Made by a program: the position numbers and the translations under genes | Source: UBA668 sp040081465 | Lineage (GTDB): Bacteria > Actinomycetota > Acidimicrobiia > Acidimicrobiales > Ilumatobacteraceae | Reading direction: 5' to 3' | Assembly (NCBI GenBank): GCA_040081465.1 | Contig: JBEBGL010000002.1 | Span: 124,001-188,000 of the forward strand | DNA: 64,000 nt | In this document: positions 39,154 to 47,901 of the stretch, piece after piece | Layout of the letters: each line of letters begins with the position of its first letter | How positions within the stretch are numbered: the first letter of the stretch is position 1 | The notes under the pieces: model-generated | The model's input: only the letters and a program-made list of their open reading frames with translations | What the model was told of the DNA's origin: nothing | Database searches by the model: none

Positions 39154-40170
39154 ATGACACACGTGAACACACCCGGTCGAGTCGCCAGAGTCGCTGCTGC
39201 GCTCGCCCTCATCCTGCTCACCGCGTGCGGTGACGACAGCGACAGCAAGGCCAGCATCGAGGACGGTCGTAACGACGCCGCTCCCGCCGATACCGCCAGC
39301 GCCTCCGACGGCGATCAGTCGATCAGCGCCGGGGAAGCAACCGACAGTCCTGCTCTAGTCGAGCAACCAGGAACGTCGGCGATCCCAGACGTGATCACCG
39401 ATCCGACTCGCAAGTTGGTCATCACCATGACAGTCGGCATCGAGGTCACCGAGGCGGCAGGTGCAGTCGACGAGGTGATCGCACTCGCCGCTCGCCACGG
39501 CGGCCAGCTGTACGACTCGCAGCTTGACCTCAACGACCCGAAGACGGCGAGTGGCGACCTCGTGTTCAAGTTGCCGCCCGACGAGGTGCAGTCGTTCCTC
39601 GCTGGTCTCGACCCAGGAATTGGTCGCCGCACAGGCCTCGACGGAACGACGAGTGACGTGACGACGCAGATCGCCGACCTCGACGCACAGATCCTCGCTG
39701 CCGAAGCCAGCGTTGATCGCGTGCGTGTGTTGTTGGAAGGCGCCAAGACGCTCGACGACGTGATTCGACTCGAGATCGAGTTCACCTCTCGTCAGACACA
39801 CCTCGAGCAACTGCGTGCCCAACAGCGAACACTCGATGGATTGGTCTCGCTCGCAACCATCACCGTGCACCTAACCACTGCACCGGCAGGTGCCGAGCCA
39901 ACAACCGTCGAGAACATCTCGCGGACAATGCCCGACAAAGGAGTTGGCGCTGCGTTCGAAAAGGGATGGGATGCGTTCCTGACCGTGCTGGTCGCGCTCG
40001 CATTGTTCGTCGGCTACACAGCACCGTTCCTCGTGCTTGGCGGTATTGCCCTGCTGATCGTGTGGCGTGTCGGTCGGCGAGTCGCACGCAACAAGCCAGT
40101 CGTGCCATCGGCCCCGCAACCACAGTCGTCACCCGTCGGTCAGACCAACCAACCAACCCCGGTCGGTTAG
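39154..40170 (+). CDS. DUF4349 lipoprotein with C-terminal membrane anchor
   Basis: A 338-residue protein. The signal ends in LILLTAC (Cys25) followed by an Asp/Ala/Ser linker to about 85. A DUF4349-like domain runs from 87 to about 250, with an elongated coiled helix (IADLDAQILAAEASVDRVRVLL and TSRQTHLEQLRAQQRTL). One or two membrane helices (about 272-308) and a Pro/Gln tail close it. Function of the family is unknown. The end overlaps the convergent gene at 40129-40779 by 42 bp. Confidence 0.85.
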   Translation: MTHVNTPGRVARVAAALALILLTACGDDSDSKASIEDGRNDAAPADTASASDGDQSISAGEATDSPALVEQPGTSAIPDVITDPTRKLVITMTVGIEVTEAAGAVDEVIALAARHGGQLYDSQLDLNDPKTASGDLVFKLPPDEVQSFLAGLDPGIGRRTGLDGTTSDVTTQIADLDAQILAAEASVDRVRVLLEGAKTLDDVIRLEIEFTSRQTHLEQLRAQQRTLDGLVSLATITVHLTTAPAGAEPTTVENISRTMPDKGVGAAFEKGWDAFLTVLVALALFVGYTAPFLVLGGIALLIVWRVGRRVARNKPVVPSAPQPQSSPVGQTNQPTPVG

Positions 40171-40779
40171 TACCTGATCGACTTTCGTTCGGTCGTGGCG
40201 CCTGTACGGCGCACGCAGCCCGTCGCCGCTGGCAGCACTTGTCAGCGGCGGCGGGTTGTATGGCGTCCCCCACACGTGCACGCGATGCGCAGGTCCTTGC
40301 ACGGCGACCACGCCTTCGGCCAACTCGATGCGTGCGTCGACTTCGCCCGCCTGTTCGTATCCGCCGTCGATCGGAGTTGCTACGACGCTCGAGAACCACT
40401 CGATGTCGAACGTCACTGCCACCGGAGTTCCGTAAGCACGGTGCAACGCTTCCATCGGATCGTCCAGCAAAACACCGTGCGCTTCGTTCGCAACACTCCA
40501 TTGCTGAAAGGGCACGTCGCATTGATGGTCGGCCCACATCTCCGATGGCTTGATCTCCAACCCTGCACGCAAGCCCGAGCCGTCGAGTTCTTCGATGTAT
40601 AGGTATGGCTCGCCGATGCGCACGAGGCCAGCCCAATAGTCGAAACGTCGCCCACGCAACTCGAGCCCAACAAACACACCGACATCCGCCGCCGGGCTGT
40701 GGCCCCACCACCACCACGCCTCAATGTCGACGCCAGTACCGGCCCACGGGTGGCGCAATTCGTCGGCATTGGTCAGCAC
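40129..40779 (-). CDS. Conserved-looking soluble protein of unknown function
   Basis: A 216-residue protein rich in Trp (IEAWWWWGHSP) and in alternating strand-like sequence (VGVFVGLELRGRRFDYWAGLVRIGEPYLYIEE), then FQQWSVANEAHGVLLDDPMEALHRAYG and an end with basic residues. It looks like a beta-barrel lipid- or carotenoid-hydratase-like fold, but I cannot name a family. GTG at 40777-40779 lies six bases after TAGTCT, supporting the start. It diverges from the SCP2-like gene. Confidence 0.65.
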   Translation of the reverse strand: MLTNADELRHPWAGTGVDIEAWWWWGHSPAADVGVFVGLELRGRRFDYWAGLVRIGEPYLYIEELDGSGLRAGLEIKPSEMWADHQCDVPFQQWSVANEAHGVLLDDPMEALHRAYGTPVAVTFDIEWFSSVVATPIDGGYEQAGEVDARIELAEGVVAVQGPAHRVHVWGTPYNPPPLTSAASGDGLRAPYRRHDRTKVDQVLTDRGWLVGLTDG

Positions 40780-40785
40780 GAGGCC

Positions 40786-40791
40786 AGACTA
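40786..40791 (-). promoter_or_regulatory. -10 box of minus-strand gene at 40779
   Basis: TAGTCT on the minus strand, six bases before the GTG. It overlaps the first base of the divergent SCP2-like start codon. Confidence 0.45.
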
Positions 40792-41189
40792 TGAGCGTGA
40801 TTCGCTACCTCAGTCTCGAATGGCTCGAAGCCCTCACCGCCGAGGTCGAGGCGAACGAGGCGTTGCAGTTGCTGGCACAGGAGTACTCCATCGGCGTCAC
40901 GCAGGTCGTCACCGGCGGGCCTGAAGGCACCGTCATTTATCACCTGCAAGTAGGCGATGGCGTTGCGCGGTTCGGTGCCGGCGACGCCGAGCCCGAAGAC
41001 GTGCGCATGGAGCAGACGTGGGAAACCGCGGTTGGCGTTGCGACCGGAGAACTGAACGCGCAGGAAGCATTCATCAAGGGACGCATTCTGTTGACCGGAA
41101 GCCAGCAACGACTGGTGGAGTCGCAACCGGTGTTTGGTGCTCTTGATGCCGTGTTCGCCAACGTGCGCGAGCGCACCGAGTATCGCTGA
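40791..41189 (+). CDS. SCP2 sterol-binding-like protein
   Basis: A 132-residue single SCP2-like domain: a leading helix with LSLEWLEALTAEVEANEALQLLA, strands (YSIGVTQVVTGGPEGTVIYHLQVGDGVARFGAG), and the closing helix with QEAFIKGRILLTGSQQRLVESQPVF. Such domains bind fatty acids or sterol-like lipids. ATG 40791 has CGAGG seven bases upstream; a longer frame to 40605 runs antisense to the neighbour and is rejected. Fpg starts 10 bp later. Confidence 0.82.
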   Translation: MSVIRYLSLEWLEALTAEVEANEALQLLAQEYSIGVTQVVTGGPEGTVIYHLQVGDGVARFGAGDAEPEDVRMEQTWETAVGVATGELNAQEAFIKGRILLTGSQQRLVESQPVFGALDAVFANVRERTEYR

Positions 41190-41198
41190 GGTAAAGCG

Positions 41199-42035
41199 GT
41201 GCCCGAGCTTCCGGAAGTGCAGGCACACGCCGAACGGTTGAACGAGCAGTTCCGTGGTGCAGTGCTGAAGCAATTCGTGCCGTTCAACTTCACCGCGCTG
41301 AAGACGGCGACCCCGCGACCGGAAGAGGCGTACGGCACTCCGCTGCTCGGCGTCGGGCGACGCGGGAAGTACTTACTGCTCAACTTCGGAAAGATTCACT
41401 TCGTCGTGCACCTGATGCAGGGTGGCCGACTACTCGTTGATGAGAAGAAGTCGTTGAAGCCGTTCAAGGGACAGGCGAGATTCGTTTTCGAAGATGGCCC
41501 CGCGTTACTGCTCACCGAAGCGGGCAAGGAACGACGCGCTGGCGTTTGGTGCGTGCAGACGGTGCAACTCAACGGCCCACCGATGAACCGGCTCGGGCCG
41601 GAAGCGTTGGAGTTCACGCCGCAGACACTCGCTAACGCGTTCGGAGCCAACAACATGCGCGTGCACGGGTTCCTGCGCGATCAACATCACATCGCCGGTC
41701 TCGGGCGCATGTTGGCCAACGAGGTCTGCCACCGCGCGAAACTCTCGCCGTTTGCGATGACAGGGAAGTTGGGACTCGAGGGTGCCACGAAGGTACACAC
41801 CGCGATTCACGAAGCGGTGGAGGAAGGTCTCGCGTACGAACGCACACGCACCGACATGAGTTCCTCGGCCGATCGGCCCGGCCGCGTCCACAATCGGGTT
41901 GGTCAGCCGTGCCCGGTGTGCGCCGACACCATCCGTTCTGTCAGTTACAGCGGCTACACCGTCGCCTACTGCCCCACCTGCCAAACCACGGGCAAGATCC
42001 TCGCCGACAACACCACGTCCAAGTTCCTGAAGTAG
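41199..42035 (+). CDS. Fpg/Nei-family DNA glycosylase
   Basis: A 278-residue glycosylase with the catalytic N-terminus PELPEV (P2, E3), the K-loop GRRGKYLLLNF, an H2TH region AGLGRMLANEVCHRAKLSPF, and a C-terminal zinc finger CPVC...CPTC. It removes oxidised bases and cuts the backbone. The zinc finger is followed by 15 residues, compatible with the family. GTG 41199 with GAGG upstream. I cannot separate MutM from Nei by eye. Confidence 0.9.
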   Translation: MPELPEVQAHAERLNEQFRGAVLKQFVPFNFTALKTATPRPEEAYGTPLLGVGRRGKYLLLNFGKIHFVVHLMQGGRLLVDEKKSLKPFKGQARFVFEDGPALLLTEAGKERRAGVWCVQTVQLNGPPMNRLGPEALEFTPQTLANAFGANNMRVHGFLRDQHHIAGLGRMLANEVCHRAKLSPFAMTGKLGLEGATKVHTAIHEAVEEGLAYERTRTDMSSSADRPGRVHNRVGQPCPVCADTIRSVSYSGYTVAYCPTCQTTGKILADNTTSKFLK

Positions 42036-42053
42036 GCGCGGGGAACTGCTCGC

Positions 42054-42059
42054 TACGCT
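42054..42059 (+). promoter_or_regulatory. -10 box of nucleoside phosphorylase gene, leaderless
   Basis: TACGCT ends six bases before the ATG at 42066. No Shine-Dalgarno is present. Confidence 0.5.
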
Positions 42060-42065
42060 AAATGC

Positions 42066-42782
42066 ATGCCAATTCATATTCGTGCCGAAGCTTCCGACTA
42101 TGCACCCGCGGTACTCACGCCTGGCGATCCCCGTCGTGCGAAGTACATCGCCGAGACATTCTTTGATCCCGGAGCGCGCTTGGTTAACGAAGAGCGCGGC
42201 GAGCTTGGCTTCACCGGCACATTCAAAGGCAAGCCGATCAGCGTGCAGGCAAGCGGAATGGGGTGCCCGAGCGCTGCGATTTACTACAACGAGCTGATCA
42301 TGCTCGGCGCTAAGCGCATCATCCGCGTGGGCACCGCCGGCGGAATCGCTCCGGGCTTGCGCATGGCCGACACCATCATCGCGATGAGTGCAACGCCCGA
42401 CGATCAGACAGCCACAATGCTCACCAACGGTGAACCACACGCTCCAACGGCTTCGTTCTCACTTCTCGAACGCGCAGTCGCCCTCTCGCGCGAGAGTGGC
42501 GCGACTGTGCACGTTGGCAGCATCGTTTCTTCCGCACTCTTTTACGACCTGCGGCCGAACATGATGCAGAAGTGGCGAGACCGCGGCCACCTCGCTGTCG
42601 AGATGGAAGCCGCTGTTCTTTACACCTTGGGCGCAATCCACAAAATCGAGACGTTGTGCATGGCAACGATTAGCGACATCATCGCCGCCGACGAGGGAAC
42701 GGCCGAGCGGATCAGCGACGAAGAGCTGAAGCGCGGTGTCGACAAGATGATGGAAGTCGCCTGCGCCGTTGCTGTCAGCTGA
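42066..42782 (+). CDS. deoD: DeoD-type purine nucleoside phosphorylase
   Basis: A 238-residue hexameric-type phosphorylase. VLTPGDPRRAKYIAE contacts phosphate, GMGCPSAAIYYNEL and RVGTAGGI follow, and LAVEMEAAVLY and ISDIIAADEG form the ribose/base site, with Asp in the SD motif as in purine-acting members. It cleaves purine nucleosides with phosphate for salvage. It ends 12 bp before the convergent mdh. Confidence 0.9.
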   Translation: MPIHIRAEASDYAPAVLTPGDPRRAKYIAETFFDPGARLVNEERGELGFTGTFKGKPISVQASGMGCPSAAIYYNELIMLGAKRIIRVGTAGGIAPGLRMADTIIAMSATPDDQTATMLTNGEPHAPTASFSLLERAVALSRESGATVHVGSIVSSALFYDLRPNMMQKWRDRGHLAVEMEAAVLYTLGAIHKIETLCMATISDIIAADEGTAERISDEELKRGVDKMMEVACAVAVS

Positions 42783-42794
42783 ACGCGCAGTCGG

Positions 42795-43793
42795 TTAGAT
42801 CAAGCCCAACGACTTCACGGCGTCGCGCTCTTCAGCAAGTTCCGAAGTCGATGCGTCGATCTTGCCGCGACTGAACTCGTTGATGTCGATGCCTTGCACG
42901 ATCGAGTAATCGCCCCCGCTGCATACGCACGGGAAGCTGCTGATTAGACCCTCTGGCACACCGTACGACCCGTCGGATACCACGGCCATGCTGACCCAAT
43001 CAGCAGCTGCAGTGCCTTGAACCCATGAGCGCACGTGGTCGACCGCGGCGTTAGCAGCCGACGCCGCCGAAGAAGAACCGCGCGCCTCGATCACGGCAGC
43101 ACCGCGCTTCGCGACCGACGGAATGTAGGTGTCGGCGTACCACGCGTGATCGTTGACTGCTTCGTGCGCGTTCTGCCGCTTCCCGTCCTTAGTTACAAAG
43201 GCGTGGTACAGATCGGGGAACTGCGTCACCGAGTGATTGCCCCAGATAGTCATGTTGCTGACGTCGTTGACAGTCACACCAACGCGTTGCGCCAGCTGTG
43301 AGATCGCACGATTGTGATCGAGCCGGGTCATCGCTGTGAAACGCCGCGGGTCGAGCCCAGGCGCGTTCTGTTGCGCGATGAGCGCGTTGGTGTTGGCCGG
43401 GTTACCGACAACGAGCACCTTCACGTCCTTCTTGGCGCTGTCACTGAGTGCCTTGCCCTGCGGCTTGAAGATGCCACCGTTGGCGCTCAGCAAGTCGCTG
43501 CGCTCCATGCCCGCCTTTCGCGGCATTGCACCGACCAGCATCGCGACATCGGCATCGCCAAAGGCAACGTTGGCATCGTCGGTGCACACGACGTCGGCCA
43601 GCAGCGGAAACGCGCAGTCGTCCAGTTCCATGCGCACGCCACCAAGCGCGCCTAACGCGGGAGTGATCTCCAGTAACTGCAGGATCACCGGGGTATCAGG
43701 ACCGAGCATCGAGCCCGATGCAATGCGGAACAACAAGCTGTAGCCAATTTGGCCAGCGGCGCCGGTAACGGCAACACGAACGGGAGTGGTCAT
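42795..43793 (-). CDS. mdh: Malate dehydrogenase
   Basis: A 332-residue MDH of the type 2, cytosolic-like group usual in Actinobacteria. NAD-binding TGAAGQIGYSLLFRIASG opens the protein; the loop PRKAGMERSDLL carries substrate arginines, RLDHNRAISQLA follows, and GNHSVTQFPDLYHA holds the catalytic histidine. It oxidises malate in the TCA cycle together with the Sdh encoded at 21.9-25.5 kb. GTG/ATG choice: ATG used, single gene. Confidence 0.95.
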   Translation of the reverse strand: MTTPVRVAVTGAAGQIGYSLLFRIASGSMLGPDTPVILQLLEITPALGALGGVRMELDDCAFPLLADVVCTDDANVAFGDADVAMLVGAMPRKAGMERSDLLSANGGIFKPQGKALSDSAKKDVKVLVVGNPANTNALIAQQNAPGLDPRRFTAMTRLDHNRAISQLAQRVGVTVNDVSNMTIWGNHSVTQFPDLYHAFVTKDGKRQNAHEAVNDHAWYADTYIPSVAKRGAAVIEARGSSSAASAANAAVDHVRSWVQGTAAADWVSMAVVSDGSYGVPEGLISSFPCVCSGGDYSIVQGIDINEFSRGKIDASTSELAEERDAVKSLGLI

Positions 43794-43849
43794 GCCACGA
43801 GCGTAGGCCTAGCGACCCAGTGCCGCGAAAGTCTCACATGCTTGAAGTC

Positions 43850-45808
43850 TCAGCTGATTGGCGGTAGCCCGAACTCGGCGAGAATCAGATTGGTGTACAA
43901 CCGCGCTGCTGAGCCGTCGCCGCACGTCAGGTGAATCCCGTCAGGGCACAACTCGACTTCGCCAGCGTGGGCATCCCAGTCGACGATGACGACGTTCGGA
44001 TACGTGCCCGGCAGGCTGCGAATCAGCGCGTTGTTGTCGGGAATCCACACAGGTGGTGCGTGCAGCGTGACGAATGCGACCTTGCCTGCGTTGGCAGGAA
44101 TCTCAGCCATGATCGCGGCCACGGCTTCTGCATTCATCGGGTTGTTGGTTCCGACCTGAATCACCACGTTCGTGCCCTCACCAATGACGCCGCCACGACG
44201 CAGTCCGAGAATGATCGTTCGCACACCTTCGGGGCTGCGGCTCTCTTTCACATCGACCCACATGCCGGCGGCCTTCAACTCGTCGTCGGCACCAGCCATC
44301 ACCGACTCGCCAATCGCAACGAACGGGTAAGGATCCGAAAGCACCCCGCCGATCAGCGTCGTGACGGTCGACGAATCGGTCGGATTAGTGGCCGTCGTTG
44401 AGTCGCCGGTCGTCGAGTCGGTCGGCGTAGTCGGGTTGGTAGCAACACTGCTCTCGCACAACGACTGCTGCACGTCGCCGACGCACTGCGCCTCTGCCTT
44501 GTAGAGACTGAAAGTGGCGACCATCAGTAGCCCGACCACAGAGATCGCAGCGAACAGGCGGTGCGGATCGCTACGAAGTCTGACGAATGCACCCTTCAAC
44601 ACCCCTTGGCGAATCGGCGACTCGACAAAGCGATAGCTCGCTTCAGTAATCGGAATCGTGATCGCGAGGGCCAGCACAAGTTGCCCCACCGACAAATCGA
44701 TGTTCGCCTGTTTGCGGATGATTTGATAGATCGGCCAATGGAAGAGGTACAGGCCATAGCTGCGCGTGCCAATCCACAGAAACAGTGGGTTCCCAAGCAG
44801 CGCCCCGGTGATGGCACCTTCGTGAGTCGCTGCCGCGATTACGAACAATGTCGCCACGCCAGTCAGCAGGAAGCCGCCACGGAAGAGTGCCGGGTTATAC
44901 ACCTGACCTTCGAACAGCCACATCGTCCACATCAGCAGCCCCAGCGCGGCCAAACCAATCACTGCGAACACATCGAGACGACGACCCTTGTCGCGCATTG
45001 GACCGCGCACTACCGCCAGTGGTCGCCACAGCATCGCGAAACCAGCGCCGAGCAACAGACCGCCTGCGCGCGAGAACGATCCGAGATACAAGGTCTCGTT
45101 CACGTTGATGCACTTACCCGCAACGGTTGCCCAACCATTCTTGAAGCCTTCGACATCACATGTCCCGGCAGTTGCGCCCGGCACGTACACCGCGGCGGTG
45201 ATGGCTGCGATCGTCACGCTCGCGAAAATCAGCTTCAGACCAATCGACGGCAATCGCCCACGCGACCGACGCAGCAACGCCAACATGACAAGGGGCCACA
45301 CCAAATAGAACTGCTCTTCCACCGCCAGCGACCAAAGATGGCGCAACGGAACGAACTTTTCGCCAGAGCCGTAGCCCTGGCCGACGATTATCTGGAACCA
45401 GTTACTGACGTACGTGACAGCGGCGGCGAGATCGCCCCGAATCTCTTCGCGGCGCGACGTATAAAAGGCGGTGACATACACCGCTACCAGCGCGAGCAGC
45501 ACATACAACGCAGGCAACAGACGACGGAACCGTCGCTTCCAGAACTGCCCGAGGTTGACAGTGCCCGTGCGTTCGTGCTCGCCGATCAGCAACAGCGTGA
45601 TCAGGTAGCCAGAGATGACAAAGAACACCTCAACGCCGAGATACCCGCCCTTCAGCCAATCGTGATTGGCGTGAAAGATCATCACTGCTACGACGGCAAT
45701 CGCGCGCAAACCATCGAGGCCAGGCAGATACGGAAGTCGGCTCAGCCCAGCAGAGGGCGTGCCGCTACCGAACGTCGGTGCAGGTCGGGCGGTCATCGGC
45801 CGAGACAT
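43850..45808 (-). CDS. Acyltransferase 3 - SGNH fusion protein (OatA-like)
   Basis: A 652-residue membrane protein. The acyltransferase-3 domain (about 25-400) has the first-helix motif YLPGLDGLRAIAVVAVMIFHANHDW and VFFVISGYLITLLL, with about ten helices. A Thr/Ser-rich linker (about 445-480) leads to a C-terminal SGNH domain: GES (in place of GDS) in VAIGESVMAG, QVGTNN, and DGIHLT. This form O-acylates cell-wall peptidoglycan or polysaccharides. It is a tandem paralogue of the next gene. ATG at 45808, or an in-frame ATG four codons on. Confidence 0.9.
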   Translation of the reverse strand: MSRPMTARPAPTFGSGTPSAGLSRLPYLPGLDGLRAIAVVAVMIFHANHDWLKGGYLGVEVFFVISGYLITLLLIGEHERTGTVNLGQFWKRRFRRLLPALYVLLALVAVYVTAFYTSRREEIRGDLAAAVTYVSNWFQIIVGQGYGSGEKFVPLRHLWSLAVEEQFYLVWPLVMLALLRRSRGRLPSIGLKLIFASVTIAAITAAVYVPGATAGTCDVEGFKNGWATVAGKCINVNETLYLGSFSRAGGLLLGAGFAMLWRPLAVVRGPMRDKGRRLDVFAVIGLAALGLLMWTMWLFEGQVYNPALFRGGFLLTGVATLFVIAAATHEGAITGALLGNPLFLWIGTRSYGLYLFHWPIYQIIRKQANIDLSVGQLVLALAITIPITEASYRFVESPIRQGVLKGAFVRLRSDPHRLFAAISVVGLLMVATFSLYKAEAQCVGDVQQSLCESSVATNPTTPTDSTTGDSTTATNPTDSSTVTTLIGGVLSDPYPFVAIGESVMAGADDELKAAGMWVDVKESRSPEGVRTIILGLRRGGVIGEGTNVVIQVGTNNPMNAEAVAAIMAEIPANAGKVAFVTLHAPPVWIPDNNALIRSLPGTYPNVVIVDWDAHAGEVELCPDGIHLTCGDGSAARLYTNLILAEFGLPPIS

Positions 45809-45829
45809 CGAACGTCAAGTATGGAGTGC

Positions 45830-47869
45830 TTAGGGTTCCTTTTTCAGGTCGGGTCGACCGATCGCGTCGAAAATCAGGTTCGCGTAGATCTGTTTGGCCT
45901 CCATAGTTCTTAGGTGAAACCCGTCCATGGAAAGAAGATCCTTGATCCCTGCCGATTCGGCATGCCAGTCCAGAACTACCACATTCGGAAACCGCAGTGG
46001 CAGGGCACGTATGCGTTCGTTGTTGTCAGCAATCCAAGAGCGCGGTGCGCGTACGGTCAAGAAAATCACGTGAGGGGTTAGATCGGGGGGTAGTGCCGCC
46101 ATGATTCGGTCGAACGTCTCGTCCGCCACCGACCCGTTGGTGCCCGTTTGAATAACTACCGTTCGGCCAAGTTGGTTGGCTGCACGCAGCAGCTCGATCA
46201 CTTCGGCCACGTTGTAACCCGATCGACTCACCGCAGCGTCGACAACGACGCCACCCGCGTTCAGATTGGGGACCGCTCCAAGCATCACTGACTCGCCAAC
46301 GGCGAGCACCGGCAACAAGTCGATCGGATTGATCGTCGTGGGTGGCGCTGTTGATGGTGCGGAGCCTTCAATCACCGGTCGGCCGGAAACACCAAGGGTT
46401 GTCGAAGTCGCTGGAGTAGTAGAGAGGCCAGCGGCAATCGCCGCGGCACCTGCTTCGCTGTCGCATTCGACTTGCGTCACGCACACGACGTCGGCAGTCG
46501 CAACGGTGACCGTCGCAAAGCCGGTGAGAATCGCGAACCCAGAGCAGACCACCATTGCGACCCGACGACGTCGGCGAGCTTCGACGGCGGGCTTGGACGG
46601 TTCGCCGTTGCGTCGTTGACCGGCAAAGAACACCGAGAGCTTGCCCTTGCGGATTGGTAGTTCGACCAAGCGATAGCTGAGTTCGGTGATCGGGAGAGTG
46701 ATCGCCATCGCGATTGCGAACTGTCGCCACTGCAGCGGCTGCCCTGATTCACGCAGAATCTGGTAGATCGGCCAGTGGTAGAGGTACAGGCCATAGCTGC
46801 GTGTGCCAATCCAACGCAGCGGACCAACGCCGAGCAAACGCCCGAGCCACGAACGCTGATGCGTGGCGGCGGCGATGATGCCTATCGAACAGATGCCGGT
46901 GAGCAGGAAGCCACCGCGGAACAGCCACGGGCTGTACGACAGGTCGTTCTTGTCGAGCAGCCACAAACTGTGCATCAGCCACCCCAGTGCGCCGAGACTG
47001 GCAAGCGCAAGCAGGTCGATCTGCCGAGCGCGCTTGCCCAACGGACCCAGCATGATCGCGATCGGACGCCACACCATCGCGAACGCGGCACCCAACATCA
47101 GCCCACCTGCACGCGTCAGCGTTCCGATGTACATCGTTTCGTTGACGTTGATGCAACGCCCGAGAAACGTGACATAGCCGTTACTCTCCCCCGGCCCGCA
47201 TGACGCGGCGCCGGTGAGCGGGTCGGCGCCGATGAAGACGGTTCCGCCGACATACATCGCACCGACCATGACTGCCAACCCCACGCTGACCCCGACCAAC
47301 CATGCTGCAACTCGCGGCAACCTGTCGCCGCGGAAGCGCAGGATCAACAGCATGATCAACGGCCACAAGAGGTAGAACTGCTCCTCCACCGCTAGCGACC
47401 ACAAGTGGCGCAGCGGAGCGAAGGCTTCTGCCGCGGTGTAACTCTGGCCGACCCAAGCCTGGAACCAGTTGCTGACGTAAAACGTGCCAGCCAGCAAGTC
47501 GCCGCGTGTTTGGCCCATTGGTCGGCGTTCGAAGAGAGCCATGTAGATGGCCAAGCCAGCCATCATCAAGAAGAGCGCGGGCAACAGTCGGCGACCGCGC
47601 CGGAACCAGAACTGGCCAATTCGCACTCGGCCAGTGCGTTCCTTTTCCGAGATCAACAGCAGCGTGATCAGGTAGCCGCTGATGACGAAGAACACCTCGA
47701 CGCCCAGAAAGCCGCCCGAAAGCCACGACGAGTTGGCGTGGTACACCATCACCGCGACCACTGCTATCGCGCGCAGACCGTCGAGGCCCGGCAGGTACGG
47801 CACGCGCGTAACTTGCTCGCCGACTGCGGGTGAAGTCAGCGGCGCGGCAGTGATCTTTGACGCAGCCAT
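45830..47869 (-). CDS. Acyltransferase 3 - SGNH fusion protein (tandem paralogue)
   Basis: A 679-residue paralogue of the gene at 43850-45808, about 20 bp upstream. Opening motif YLPGLDGLRAIAVVAVMVYHANSSW and VFFVISGYLIT are almost identical. A linker follows the membrane part, then the SGNH domain with GES in LAVGESVMLG, QTGTNG and DGFHLR. The matching GES change in both copies suggests inheritance from one duplicated parent. Likely envelope O-acylation, substrate unknown. Confidence 0.9.
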   Translation of the reverse strand: MAASKITAAPLTSPAVGEQVTRVPYLPGLDGLRAIAVVAVMVYHANSSWLSGGFLGVEVFFVISGYLITLLLISEKERTGRVRIGQFWFRRGRRLLPALFLMMAGLAIYMALFERRPMGQTRGDLLAGTFYVSNWFQAWVGQSYTAAEAFAPLRHLWSLAVEEQFYLLWPLIMLLILRFRGDRLPRVAAWLVGVSVGLAVMVGAMYVGGTVFIGADPLTGAASCGPGESNGYVTFLGRCINVNETMYIGTLTRAGGLMLGAAFAMVWRPIAIMLGPLGKRARQIDLLALASLGALGWLMHSLWLLDKNDLSYSPWLFRGGFLLTGICSIGIIAAATHQRSWLGRLLGVGPLRWIGTRSYGLYLYHWPIYQILRESGQPLQWRQFAIAMAITLPITELSYRLVELPIRKGKLSVFFAGQRRNGEPSKPAVEARRRRRVAMVVCSGFAILTGFATVTVATADVVCVTQVECDSEAGAAAIAAGLSTTPATSTTLGVSGRPVIEGSAPSTAPPTTINPIDLLPVLAVGESVMLGAVPNLNAGGVVVDAAVSRSGYNVAEVIELLRAANQLGRTVVIQTGTNGSVADETFDRIMAALPPDLTPHVIFLTVRAPRSWIADNNERIRALPLRFPNVVVLDWHAESAGIKDLLSMDGFHLRTMEAKQIYANLIFDAIGRPDLKKEP

Positions 47870-47901
47870 TGGTTCGTCAATTATCGCCTACGGCGCGGGG
47901 G

